Positions 20,430-28,803 of a DNA stretch of 49,739 bases are shown in pieces (the stretch's first letter is position 1; each line of letters starts with the position of its first letter). A program made the position numbers and the translations under genes. The notes under the pieces were generated by a model that saw only the letters and a list, made by a program, of their open reading frames with translations, had not been told where the DNA came from and did no database searches. The DNA is from Micromonospora sp. H61 (GTDB lineage Bacteria > Actinomycetota > Actinomycetes > Mycobacteriales > Micromonosporaceae): NCBI RefSeq assembly GCF_018070325.1, contig NZ_JAGPXY010000046.1, positions 1 through 49,739 of the forward strand, written 5' to 3'.

Positions 20430-22072
20430 TGACGGTCGTCGACGACCGACCGGAGACCGCGGCGCCCGCGCCACGTCGCCGACCGAACCGGCTGCTGGCC
20501 CTGCTGCGCAACTCGTGGCGGCAGCTCACCAGCATGCGTACGGCGCTGATCCTGCTCTTCCTGCTCGCGATCGCCGCCATTCCCGGCTCGGTGCTGCCGC
20601 AGCGCGGGATCAGCCCGGAGAAGGTCAACGAGTACTTCGTCGACCACCCGGACTGGGCCCCCCGACTGGACCGGATCGGCGCGTTCGAGGTCTTCGGGTC
20701 GGTCTGGTTCTCCGCGATCTACCTGCTGCTGTTCACCTCCCTGATCGGCTGCATCACGCCCCGGCTGCGCGACCACATCCGCACGCTGCGGTCCCGTCCG
20801 CCGGGCGCGCCGAAGCGGATGGCCCGGCTGCCGCAGCACACAGTGCTGCCAGCTCCGCCCGGTGGGGCGGCGGCGATCGCCGAGGCGCTGCGCAAGCGCC
20901 GCTGGCGCGTCGAGGTGCGCGGCGACGAGGTCTCCGCCGAGAAGGGCTACCTCAAGGAGACCGGCAACCTGCTTTTCCACACCTCGCTGATCGCGGTGCT
21001 GATCGGGGTGGCGCTCGGCTCCTGGTACGGCTGGAGCGGCAACCGGCTGCTGGTGGCCGGCGCGGACAACGCGTTCTGCAACACCCGCCAGCAGTACGCC
21101 GAGGCGAAGCTCGGCCCCCAGGTGGACAGCGCCGACCTGCCCGGCTTCTGCCTGCGGCTGGACGACTTCGAGGCCCGGTTCCTGGCGTCCGGCCAGCCGG
21201 AGTTCTTCAATGCCACTGTCACCGTCGACGGTCCGGACGAGCCGACCCGCAGGGCCGACTTCTCGGTGAACTCGCCGCTGCGCCTGAACGACGCGAGCGT
21301 CTACCTGCTCGGCCACGGGTACGCCCCGGTGATCCGCTACACCGACCGGTTCGGCAACAGCCAGATCAGCGACGAGCCGTTCCTGACCACCGGCGACATG
21401 GGCCTGACCAGCGAAGGGCTGGCGGCCTTCCCGGACGCGAACGTCGACCCGGCGACCGGCCAGCGCGCACCGGATCTGCAGATGGCGTTCACCGGCATCT
21501 ACCTGCCCACCGCGCCCGAGCAGGCGCCGTTCGTCCGCTCGCAGTACCCGACCGAGCGCAACCCGGCGCTGAACCTGGTCGCCTACCGGGGCAACCTCGG
21601 CCTGGACGCCGGCATCCCCGGCTCGGTCTACCAACTCGACCAGCGGCAGGTGCGGGCCGGCAAGGTCAAGGAGGTCGGCACCAAACTGCTCCGCAAGGGC
21701 GAGACCTGGAAGCTGGACGACGGCACGACAGTCGAGTTTCTGGGCACCGAGCGGTACGTCACCCTCTCCATCCGGCACGATCCCGGCTCGACGATGCTGC
21801 TGTTCAGCTGCGGCGTCCTGCTGGTCGGGCTGATGGGTTCGCTGTTCGGGAAGCGCCGTCGGGTGTTCTTCCGGGTGGTGCCGGCCGACCCCGGGGAAGG
21901 ATCTCCGACGAGCGGTAGTAGCTTGATGGAGGTCGGTGGGTTGCCGCGTACCGACTATCCAGGGTTCGCCGACGAGTTCACCCAGCTGGTCGCCGCCGTC
22001 AGCGGTGCGGAACGGGCTGGTGCTGGCGCTGACTCCGCTGACCGGGCCGGCGTGCGAGAAGGAGCCGAGTGA
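20429..22072 (+). CDS. resB: Cytochrome c biogenesis protein ResB
   Basis: A 547-residue protein with the ResB/Ccs1 layout: an N-terminal membrane helix with the SMRTALILLFLLAIAAIPGSVLPQ segment (about 35-58), two more helices, a large extracytoplasmic domain and a last helix near 455-475, followed by a cytoplasmic tail. With CcsB it forms the system II heme exporter and cytochrome c synthetase. The start ATG 20429 overlaps the ccdA stop, and the stop overlaps ccsB. Confidence 0.92.
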   Translation: MTVVDDRPETAAPAPRRRPNRLLALLRNSWRQLTSMRTALILLFLLAIAAIPGSVLPQRGISPEKVNEYFVDHPDWAPRLDRIGAFEVFGSVWFSAIYLLLFTSLIGCITPRLRDHIRTLRSRPPGAPKRMARLPQHTVLPAPPGGAAAIAEALRKRRWRVEVRGDEVSAEKGYLKETGNLLFHTSLIAVLIGVALGSWYGWSGNRLLVAGADNAFCNTRQQYAEAKLGPQVDSADLPGFCLRLDDFEARFLASGQPEFFNATVTVDGPDEPTRRADFSVNSPLRLNDASVYLLGHGYAPVIRYTDRFGNSQISDEPFLTTGDMGLTSEGLAAFPDANVDPATGQRAPDLQMAFTGIYLPTAPEQAPFVRSQYPTERNPALNLVAYRGNLGLDAGIPGSVYQLDQRQVRAGKVKEVGTKLLRKGETWKLDDGTTVEFLGTERYVTLSIRHDPGSTMLLFSCGVLLVGLMGSLFGKRRRVFFRVVPADPGEGSPTSGSSLMEVGGLPRTDYPGFADEFTQLVAAVSGAERAGAGADSADRAGVREGAE

Positions 22073-23046
22073 TGTCCGCACTCTCCGACAATCTGGTGAC
22101 GTTCGCGATCCTGGCGTACCTGGTCGCGATGATCGGCCACGCCGTCGAGTACGCGCTGGGCAACGTGCGTACCCGGGTCGCCACGGCGGCTCCGGTGCGC
22201 GAGTTGGTCGGTGCCGGCGGCGGCGGTGTCGTCTCGAAGTCGCCCGCGCCGGTCCCCTCGTCACCCACTGCCGACCGCTCCGCCGGGCGGGCTCGGCTCG
22301 CGGGCCTGATCGGGGTGGGCGCCACAGCGGTCGCCGCCGCGCTGCACCTGGCGGCGCTGGTGACCCGTGGGCTCGCGGCGGACCGGATGCCCTGGGGCAA
22401 CATGTACGAGTTCGTGCTCACCGTGACGTTCATCGGGGTGGCCGCCTGGTTGGTGGTGCTCTGGAAGCGACAGTCGCTGCGCAAGCTCGGGCTCTTCCTC
22501 ACCCTGGTGATGGTGTTGCTGGTCGCCACCGCCGAGTTGGTGCTGTACGTGCCGATCGTGCCGCTGGTCCCGGCGCTGAACTCGTACTGGTTCATCATCC
22601 ACGTCTCGACGATCGTCTTCGCGTCCGGCATCTTCCTGCTCGGCGTGGTGCCGGCGGTCGGTTTCCTGATGCGCAACGGGTACGAGCAGGGCAAGCGGAG
22701 CTTCCCGTACACCCTGGCCAGGCGGATGCCCGGCGCGGCCGGGCTGGAGCGGCTGACCTTCGCGCTGCACGCCTTCGCGTTCCCGATCTTCACCTTCGCG
22801 GTGATCGCCGGTGCCATCTGGGCCGAGGCGGCCTGGGGTCGGCCGTGGGGCTGGGACCCGAAGGAGACCTGGGCGTTCATCTCCTGGGTGGTGTACGCCG
22901 GCTACCTGCACGCGCGCGCGACGCCGAGCGTGAAGCGCAACGTGGCCACCTGGATCGCGGTGCTCGGCTTCCTCACCATGCTGATGAACCTGTTCGGCGT
23001 GAACATCTTCTTCACCGGCCTGCACTCGTACGGCGGGCTGGACTGA
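22072..23046 (+). CDS. ccsB: Cytochrome c biogenesis protein CcsB (CcsA/ResC family)
   Basis: A 324-residue polytopic protein carrying the tryptophan-rich heme-handling motif WGRPWGWDPKETW in its C-terminal half and conserved histidines in flanking loops. It forms the heme channel and synthetase with ResB. ATG 22072 in a TGATG overlap is preferred to GTG 22069; GGAG (22061-22064) sits 7 bases upstream. It is the last gene of the hemL to ccsB run. Confidence 0.93.
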   Translation: MSALSDNLVTFAILAYLVAMIGHAVEYALGNVRTRVATAAPVRELVGAGGGGVVSKSPAPVPSSPTADRSAGRARLAGLIGVGATAVAAALHLAALVTRGLAADRMPWGNMYEFVLTVTFIGVAAWLVVLWKRQSLRKLGLFLTLVMVLLVATAELVLYVPIVPLVPALNSYWFIIHVSTIVFASGIFLLGVVPAVGFLMRNGYEQGKRSFPYTLARRMPGAAGLERLTFALHAFAFPIFTFAVIAGAIWAEAAWGRPWGWDPKETWAFISWVVYAGYLHARATPSVKRNVATWIAVLGFLTMLMNLFGVNIFFTGLHSYGGLD

Positions 23047-23106
23047 CCTGTTCGATGACGCGCGGGCCGGCCACGGAATCGTCCGCGACCGGCCGGCAGC
23101 CGACGA

Positions 23107-23583
23107 TCAGCCGCCGAACCAGCCGGGCACGTCGAGTCGGAACCAGTTGGCCGAGGCCATCGTGCCGAGGTCGTCTTCCATCGCGGTGACCCGTTCCGGG
23201 CCGAGCGTCTCGGCCCACTGTGCACGCAGCCGGTCGAAGATCTCGGCCGAGCGGCGTAGCCCGTCGGCACCGCGCGGTGTCACCCGCACCAACCGGCGTC
23301 GGGCGTCGGAGGGGTCGTCGACCCGCTCCAGGTAGCCGACGGCCACCAACCGGTCGACGGTCTTGCCGGCGGCCTGCTTGGAGATGCCCAGCCGCTGGCC
23401 CAGCTCGGTGGCGGTGGTGCCGTCCGCGCCGACGGCCTGGAGCACGAACCCGTGCAGCGGTCGTAGCTCCGGATGCCCCTTTCGGGCCAGCTCGGCGTGC
23501 AGGTCGTCGATCAGCGTCCGGAAGCCGGCCAGCAGCAGCAGCGGCAGCGCGAAGCCGGGACGCGCGGGATCAGCGGTTGCCAT
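23107..23583 (-). CDS. MarR-family transcriptional regulator
   Basis: A 158-residue winged-helix protein. The DNA-recognition part includes TATELGQRLGISKQAAGKTVDRL, and the wing carries the DPSDARRRLVRVTPRG pattern typical of MarR repressors. ATG 23583 is chosen over an upstream TTG. Two copies of a palindromic site lie directly upstream, between it and the divergent AhpD-like gene, so it probably represses itself and that neighbour. No redox-active cysteine is present, so the inducer may be a small phenolic or other ligand. Confidence 0.87.
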   Translation of the reverse strand: MATADPARPGFALPLLLLAGFRTLIDDLHAELARKGHPELRPLHGFVLQAVGADGTTATELGQRLGISKQAAGKTVDRLVAVGYLERVDDPSDARRRLVRVTPRGADGLRRSAEIFDRLRAQWAETLGPERVTAMEDDLGTMASANWFRLDVPGWFGG

Positions 23584-23587
23584 GTTC

Positions 23588-23626
23588 GACAACCACGTTT
23601 ACTATTTCGTCAACCACGTTGACTAT
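23588..23626. promoter_or_regulatory. Tandem MarR-type operator
   Basis: The perfect palindrome GTCAAC-CAC-GTTGAC (23609-23623) is preceded by a degenerate copy at 23588-23602. Both are embedded in a direct repeat CAACCACGTT-N-ACTAT starting at 23590 and 23611, 21 bases (two helical turns) apart. The position in the divergent MarR/AhpD-like spacer and the local AT richness fit a dual operator over both promoters. Confidence 0.7.
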
Positions 23627-23666
23627 CGTAACGTCCGCCGAACCAGGATCAGGAAAGCAGGTCACC

Positions 23667-24221
23667 ATGTCCGTCTTCACCGCCCACACCGCTGAGACCG
23701 CACCCACCGCCGCCCGTCGGTCCATCGAGGGAGTACGCGGCAGGTTCGGCTGGCTGCCCACCCCGGTGGCGCTGATGGCCGACTCGCCGCAGTTGCTCAC
23801 CGGCTTCCTCACCGCCAGCACGGGCTTCGAGCAGACCGACCTCGCCCCGCTGGACCGGGAGGTGGTCATCCTGACGGTCTCCACGAGTCACGAATGCCAT
23901 TTCTGCGTCGCCCTGCACACCGGCAAGCTCACCGGACTCGGCGCGACCCCCGAGTTGATCACCGCGCTGCGTGCCGGCTCGGTGCTGCCCGACCCGCGCC
24001 TGGAGGCGCTGCGCCGATTCACGCTGGCCGTGCTCGACCACCGGGGCGCGGTGCCCGACGACGAGATGGACGACTTCCTGGCCGCCGGCTACCAGCCCCG
24101 GCACGCGCTGGACGTGGTCCTCGGCGTCGGCGCGTACACCATGTCCACCTTCGCCAACCGGCTCACCCGGGCACCGCTCGACCCGCCACTGGCCGCCCAC
24201 GCCTGGACGCCCGCCGCCTGA
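23667..24221 (+). CDS. AhpD-like carboxymuconolactone decarboxylase family protein
   Basis: A 184-residue helical protein with the redox motif HECHFCVALH (CxxC with the following histidine), as in AhpD and peroxidase-related proteins, which have alkylhydroperoxidase or thiol-reductase activity. ATG 23667 has AGGAAAG about 9 bases upstream. It is divergent from the MarR gene and shares its operator, suggesting a MarR-controlled oxidative or electrophile response. It is not a true carboxymuconolactone decarboxylase, because the CxxC motif marks the redox branch. Confidence 0.85.
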   Translation: MSVFTAHTAETAPTAARRSIEGVRGRFGWLPTPVALMADSPQLLTGFLTASTGFEQTDLAPLDREVVILTVSTSHECHFCVALHTGKLTGLGATPELITALRAGSVLPDPRLEALRRFTLAVLDHRGAVPDDEMDDFLAAGYQPRHALDVVLGVGAYTMSTFANRLTRAPLDPPLAAHAWTPAA

Positions 24222-24245
24222 CCGAAGACGCTGGCGGGCCGCGGT

Positions 24246-25121
24246 TCAGGCCGCCTGAAGGAAGTCGCGCAGCAGGGCGAGCATCTCGTCCGGGCGCTCC
24301 TCGTACAGCCAGTGCCCGCAGTCCTCGATCACCTCGCCGCGGACCGCGTCGGCGTACCGGCGGGCCTGCTCGGCGACCTGCCCGCCGAGGCTGGCCGCCG
24401 CCCCGACGGCCAGCACCGGCATGGTCAGCTTCGTGCCCCGGTACGCCGCGTTGTCGGCGATGTCCTGCTCGAACGCCCGGAAGTAGGCGAAGCTGGCCCG
24501 CAGGTGCGCCGGGTCGCGCAGGTGGCTGGCGAACTCCTCGATGTCGGGCGCGGCGATGCTGCCCTTGCGCACCATCAGCGCGTCGGTGAACTTGTCCACC
24601 CAGAGCGACTCCCGCCCGTCGACCAACGCCTCCGGAAGCCCGTTGCCGAGGGAGAAGTAGCCGAAGTTCCACACCCCGGGCCCGGCCGAGGTGAGCGCGG
24701 GGAACGTGTAGATGCTCTCGTCGGGGATCGGCGCCTCGCTGAGCACCAGCCGAGTCACCCGCTGCGGATGTGCGGCGGCGTACGCGTACGCCACCATGGT
24801 CCCCAGGTCGTGCCCGACCAGCCGAAGGTCGCCGGCCAGGCCGAGCTGGTCGAGCAGTCCGTGCAGGTCGGCGGCGACAGTCTTCTTGTCGTACCCGCCG
24901 TCCGGGGCGTCGCTGCCCCCGAAGCCGCGCAGGTCGGGCGCGACCACGTCGAAGGAGCGCCCCAACTCGGGCAGCAGGTGCCGCCACATGTACCAACACT
25001 GCGGGTACCCGTGCAGCAGCACCAGTGGCGGGCCGGCGCCGCCACGGACGTAGTTCATGGTGATCTGGCCGACCCGAGCCCGTTGCTCGGTGAACCCCGC
25101 CGGAACCCGTTCCCCGCCCAT
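24246..25121 (-). CDS. Alpha/beta hydrolase, epoxide-hydrolase-like
   Basis: A 291-residue enzyme. The oxyanion motif HGYPQ (37-41) and the nucleophile elbow VGHDLG place an aspartate (Asp105), not serine, at the active site. The general base is His270 (DCGHW). An Asp nucleophile with HGxP is the mark of epoxide hydrolases and haloacid or haloalkane dehalogenases, which work through a covalent alkyl-enzyme. The cap domain lies around 135-225. It converges on the AhpD-like gene and is divergent from mqnL. Start ATG 25121. Natural substrate unknown. Confidence 0.82.
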   Translation of the reverse strand: MGGERVPAGFTEQRARVGQITMNYVRGGAGPPLVLLHGYPQCWYMWRHLLPELGRSFDVVAPDLRGFGGSDAPDGGYDKKTVAADLHGLLDQLGLAGDLRLVGHDLGTMVAYAYAAAHPQRVTRLVLSEAPIPDESIYTFPALTSAGPGVWNFGYFSLGNGLPEALVDGRESLWVDKFTDALMVRKGSIAAPDIEEFASHLRDPAHLRASFAYFRAFEQDIADNAAYRGTKLTMPVLAVGAAASLGGQVAEQARRYADAVRGEVIEDCGHWLYEERPDEMLALLRDFLQAA

Positions 25122-25271
25122 CGCCGCCCCCGTCCGCCGCCCCGCCCCGCTGCCGCCTGCCCGGCTACCCGCTCAAGCGCCCGCCATGCCCCGAGGCGCT
25201 GACGGCGGGTGATCGCGAGCGTCACAGCACCCGGCTTGGGTCGTGCGGGAGCCGGTGGGAGACTGGGCGGC

Positions 25272-26732
25272 ATGGCGGCTCGTGGCTTCCCGTACACCGA
25301 TCTCAAGGACTTCATCGCGGCGCTGGAGCGCGCGGGGGAGTTACGCCGGATCGACGTCCCGGTCGATCCGACCCTGGAGATCAGCGAGGTGGTCACCCGC
25401 ACGGTGCGGGCCGGCGGCCCGGCGCTGCTCTTCGAGCGTCCGACCCGGGGCGAGATGCCGGTGGCGATCAACCTGTTCGGCACCGAGAAGCGGATGGCGA
25501 TGGCCCTCGGCGTCGACTCGCTGGACGAGGTCGGTGCCCGGATCGGCGCGATGATCAAGCCGGAGCTGCCGGTCGGCTGGTCGGGCATCCGGGAGGGCCT
25601 CGGCAAGGTCATGCAGCTCAAGTCGGTGCCGCCGCGCAAGGTGAAGACCGCTCCCTGCCAGGAGGTCGTCTACCGGGGTGAGGACGTCGACCTCAACCGG
25701 CTGCCGGGGTTGCAGGTCTGGCCCGACGACGGCGGGATCTTCCACAACTACGGGCTGACCCACACCAAGCACCCGGAGACCGGCAAGCGCAACCTCGGCC
25801 TGTACCGACTCCAGCAGCACGGCCGCAACACCCTGGGCATGCACTGGCAGATCCACAAGGACTCGACGGCGCACCACGCGGTCGCCGAGCGGCTCGGGCA
25901 GCGCCTGCCGGTCGCGATCGCGATCGGCTGCGACCCGGTCGTCTCGTACGCGGCCAGCGCGCCGCTGCCCAGTGACATCGACGAGTACCTGTTCGCCGGG
26001 TTCCTGCGCGGCGAGCGGGTGGAGATGGTCGACTGCCTCACCGTGCCGTTGCAGGTGCCGGCGCACGCGCAGATCGTGCTGGAGGGCTACCTGGAGCCGG
26101 GTGAGCGGCTGCCCGAGGGGCCGTTCGGCGACCACACCGGCTTCTACACGCCGGTCGAGCCGTTCCCCGTGCTGCACATCGAGGCGATGACCATGCAGCG
26201 CAAGCCGGTCTACCACTCGATCGTCACCTCGAAGCCGCCGCAGGAGGACCACGGCCTCGGCAAGGCCACCGAGCGGATCTTCCAGCCGCTGCTCAAGCTG
26301 ATGATCCCGGACATCGTCGACTACGACCTGCCGGCCGCCGGCGTCTTCCACAACTGCGCGATCGTCTCGATCCGCAAGCGCTACCCGAAGCACGCGCAGA
26401 AGGTGATGAACGCGATCTGGGGCGCGCACCTGATGTCGCTGACCAAGCTGATCGTGATCGTCGACGAGGACTGCGACGTGCACGACTACAACGAGGTCGC
26501 CTTCCGGGCCTTCGGCAACGTCGACTACGCCCGCGACCTGCTGCTCACCCAGGGTCCGGTGGACCACCTCGACCACTCGTCGTACCAGCAGTTCTGGGGC
26601 GGTAAGGCCGGCGTCGACGCGACCCGCAAGCTGCCCACCGAGGGCTACACCCGCGGTTGGCCGGAGGAAATGAGCATGAGCCCGGAAGTCACGGCCCTGG
26701 TCGACAAGCGGTGGAAGGAGTACGGAATCTGA
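25272..26732 (+). CDS. mqnL: Menaquinone biosynthesis UbiD-family decarboxylase
   Basis: A 486-residue UbiD-type decarboxylase that uses prenylated FMN. Conserved segments include NLGLYRLQ, PFGDHTGFY (the catalytic-loop region) and FHNCAIVSIRKRYPKHA. In the futalosine pathway such a protein (MqnL) is assigned to removing the carboxylate of the naphthoate ring around the prenylation step. Its TGA overlaps the UbiA-type gene start, and UbiX, which makes the cofactor, is encoded 2 kb on. ATG 25272 follows a GGTGGGAG tract. Confidence 0.87.
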   Translation: MAARGFPYTDLKDFIAALERAGELRRIDVPVDPTLEISEVVTRTVRAGGPALLFERPTRGEMPVAINLFGTEKRMAMALGVDSLDEVGARIGAMIKPELPVGWSGIREGLGKVMQLKSVPPRKVKTAPCQEVVYRGEDVDLNRLPGLQVWPDDGGIFHNYGLTHTKHPETGKRNLGLYRLQQHGRNTLGMHWQIHKDSTAHHAVAERLGQRLPVAIAIGCDPVVSYAASAPLPSDIDEYLFAGFLRGERVEMVDCLTVPLQVPAHAQIVLEGYLEPGERLPEGPFGDHTGFYTPVEPFPVLHIEAMTMQRKPVYHSIVTSKPPQEDHGLGKATERIFQPLLKLMIPDIVDYDLPAAGVFHNCAIVSIRKRYPKHAQKVMNAIWGAHLMSLTKLIVIVDEDCDVHDYNEVAFRAFGNVDYARDLLLTQGPVDHLDHSSYQQFWGGKAGVDATRKLPTEGYTRGWPEEMSMSPEVTALVDKRWKEYGI

Positions 26733-27643
26733 TGGCCGTCATCGACGCACCGACGGCGAGGCCGGGCCGGACCAGGTCCTTCCTGAAGCTCGTCGCCGTC
26801 GAGCACTCCGTCTTCGCGCTGCCGTTCGCGTTCCTCTCCGCGCTGGCCGCGATGCAGGGTGCCGGCGGGCGGGTACGGTGGCTCGACCTGCTGCTGATCA
26901 CCGTGGCGATGGTCGGGGCGCGGACGTTCGCGATGGCCGCCAACCGGATCCTCGACCGCAAGATCGACGCGCGGAATCCGCGTACCGCCGGTCGGGAACT
27001 GGTCACCGGAGCGGTGAGCGTGCGGACGGCCTGGACCGGCGCGGCCGTCGCACTTGTGGTCTTCCTCGTCGCCGCCGCCCTGCTCAACCCGCTCTGCCTG
27101 GTGCTCGCGCCGCTCGCCGTGGTGCCGCTGGTCGTCTACCCCTACGCCAAGCGGTTCACCAACTGGCCGCACGCCATCCTCGGCATCGCCCAGGCGGTCG
27201 GCCCGGTCGGCGCCTGGCTGGCGGTCACCGGCACCCTGGACGGCTCCGGGCCGGCCTGGCTGCTCGGCGCGGCAGTGGGGCTGTGGATCGGCGGCTTCGA
27301 CCTGATCTACGCCTGCCAGGACTCCGAGGTCGACCGGGAGATCGGCGTGCACAGCGTGCCCGCCCGGTACGGTCGGCGCTTCGCGCTGCACGCCTCCTCT
27401 GTCGCGCACGTGGTGACCTTCGCCCTGTTCGTCTGGTTCGGTGCGCTGATCGGTCTCGGCTGGCTCTGGTGGATCGGGCTGGCGCTGACCGCTGTGGCGT
27501 TCGCCTACCAGCACCTGGTGGTCACCCCGACCGACCTCAGCAAGGTCAACCGGGCGTTCTTCACCGCCAACGGGTTCGTCGGCATCGCGCTGTTCCTCTT
27601 CGCCCTGCTCGACCTGGTGGTCCGGCTCGGCCTACGGCTCTGA
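26732..27643 (+). CDS. mqnP: Menaquinone biosynthesis prenyltransferase (UbiA family)
   Basis: A 303-residue integral membrane prenyltransferase with the two aspartate-rich magnesium-binding motifs: NRILDRKID (71-79) and YACQDSEVDRE in the second half. About eight hydrophobic helices are visible. It attaches a polyprenyl chain to the dicarboxylated or decarboxylated naphthoate intermediate of the futalosine pathway. It is translationally coupled to mqnL by a TGATG overlap. The last 23 coding bases are copied just after the stop. Confidence 0.88.
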   Translation: MAVIDAPTARPGRTRSFLKLVAVEHSVFALPFAFLSALAAMQGAGGRVRWLDLLLITVAMVGARTFAMAANRILDRKIDARNPRTAGRELVTGAVSVRTAWTGAAVALVVFLVAAALLNPLCLVLAPLAVVPLVVYPYAKRFTNWPHAILGIAQAVGPVGAWLAVTGTLDGSGPAWLLGAAVGLWIGGFDLIYACQDSEVDREIGVHSVPARYGRRFALHASSVAHVVTFALFVWFGALIGLGWLWWIGLALTAVAFAYQHLVVTPTDLSKVNRAFFTANGFVGIALFLFALLDLVVRLGLRL

Positions 27644-27671
27644 GGGCGGGTGGTCCGGCTCGGCCTACGGC
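27616..27671 (+). repeat. 33-base-offset direct repeat at the end of mqnP
   Basis: A perfect 23-base segment (27616-27638) is repeated at 27649-27671. The first copy lies inside the end of mqnP and the second overlaps the end of the convergent terpene synthase gene, whose TAG stop (27665-27667) lies within it. Confidence 0.8.
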
Positions 27672-28651
27672 CCTGGGGCCGGCGGGCTGGTGCTGACCGG
27701 GTAGCGGGCGCTCTCGAAGGTCCAGTCGATGGTCCCGCGCACGGCGTTCGCGATCCCGTCGAGATGGTCGGCGACCGCCTCGTCCAAGGCTGGGCCGAAC
27801 GACGGCACCGCGGCTCGCAACGCGACGAAGCGCCGCATCGCCTCCCGCCAGTGCTCGGCAGCCCGTTCGGCCGCCTCCGTCTCCGGCACGCCCAGTTCGG
27901 CCCCGATGGCGAGGACCAGGTTGTGCCCGCCGGCGGTCACCCGGTCGCGTTCCAGCGAGGCCAGGTCGTTGTACCAGGAGAGCAGGTCGTTGCCGGTGCG
28001 GGCGATCTGACGCACCAGCGGGTGGTGGTAGACCGGGTCGGGCAGTGGCCGGCCGCTGACGAACTCCACGAGCGGGTACGACACCTCCGCCGCCGAGGTC
28101 GACCGACGTAGCTCGACGTACTCGGCCACGCTCGGACGGCGGCCGGCCTCCTTGGTGACGGCCTCCTGCCAGGTGCCGTCGAGGTGTCGGGCCACCGCGT
28201 CGGCGAAACGCTGCCGCCACCGCGCCGGCATCCGGCGGCGCGGCTCCCGCCAGGCCAGCACCAGCAGTCGCCGCAGCGGGCCGGTCAGCCCGGCCTGCCG
28301 CAGTCGGGTGCCGTCGTGCAGCAGCGCCAGGGTGCCGTTGCGCAGCGCCCGGATCTGCTCCGGCGTCAACCGACTTGGCCCGTCGCAGGCGTCGTCGACC
28401 AGGAAGAACCAGGTGAACAGCGCGGCCAGCACCCGCAGGTCGGCCTCGGTCGCCGCCGGGTAGAGCCGCGCGGCGTACCTGGCGAAGGCGCCCCGGGACA
28501 GCCGGCGCAGCGCGGCATCGTCCAGTGGAAGGCCAAGCTCGGGCAGCAGACCGAGCAGCCAGTCCTGCACACGATCGGTGTGTGGTGGTGGAAGCCGGGG
28601 CGGAATCGGACATTCGGCACGCAGCGCCCGGAGGATCTCGCCGGTCGTCAC
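27665..28651 (-). CDS. Class I terpene synthase family protein
   Basis: A 328-residue all-helical protein with the three class I terpene cyclase marks: the aspartate-rich DDACD (86-90), an NSE-like triad NDLLSWYND (221-229) in which the last position is Asp rather than Glu, and a late Arg-Tyr pair (SARYP, about 316-317). An arginine around RRSTSA (about 182) fits the pyrophosphate sensor. GTG 28651 is supported by GAGGAGG 6 bases upstream. Such enzymes cyclise farnesyl or geranyl diphosphate. Product unknown. It lies against the flow of the mqn genes, between mqnP and ubiX. Confidence 0.8.
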   Translation of the reverse strand: MTTGEILRALRAECPIPPRLPPPHTDRVQDWLLGLLPELGLPLDDAALRRLSRGAFARYAARLYPAATEADLRVLAALFTWFFLVDDACDGPSRLTPEQIRALRNGTLALLHDGTRLRQAGLTGPLRRLLVLAWREPRRRMPARWRQRFADAVARHLDGTWQEAVTKEAGRRPSVAEYVELRRSTSAAEVSYPLVEFVSGRPLPDPVYHHPLVRQIARTGNDLLSWYNDLASLERDRVTAGGHNLVLAIGAELGVPETEAAERAAEHWREAMRRFVALRAAVPSFGPALDEAVADHLDGIANAVRGTIDWTFESARYPVSTSPPAPGP

Positions 28652-28730
28652 CGATGCCTCCTCTTCGAGATGGTTCCGGTGCGAATCGCCAGCGGCAGCA
28701 TGTCAGGTCGATGGGATGCGCAGGTACCCC

Positions 28731-28746
28731 GTCCGACATGTCGGAC
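28731..28746. promoter_or_regulatory. Perfect 16-bp palindrome, operator candidate
   Basis: GTCCGACATGTCGGAC lies in the 152-base spacer between the divergent terpene synthase and ubiX genes, 58 bases before the ubiX start. A second symmetrical element, CACCCC-G-GGGGTG, is at 28753-28765. The factor is unknown. Confidence 0.5.
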
Positions 28747-28803
28747 CAGACCCACCCCGGGGGTGCCCACCAGCGGACCAGCCGGACCAGGCAGGCTGGG
28801 GGC

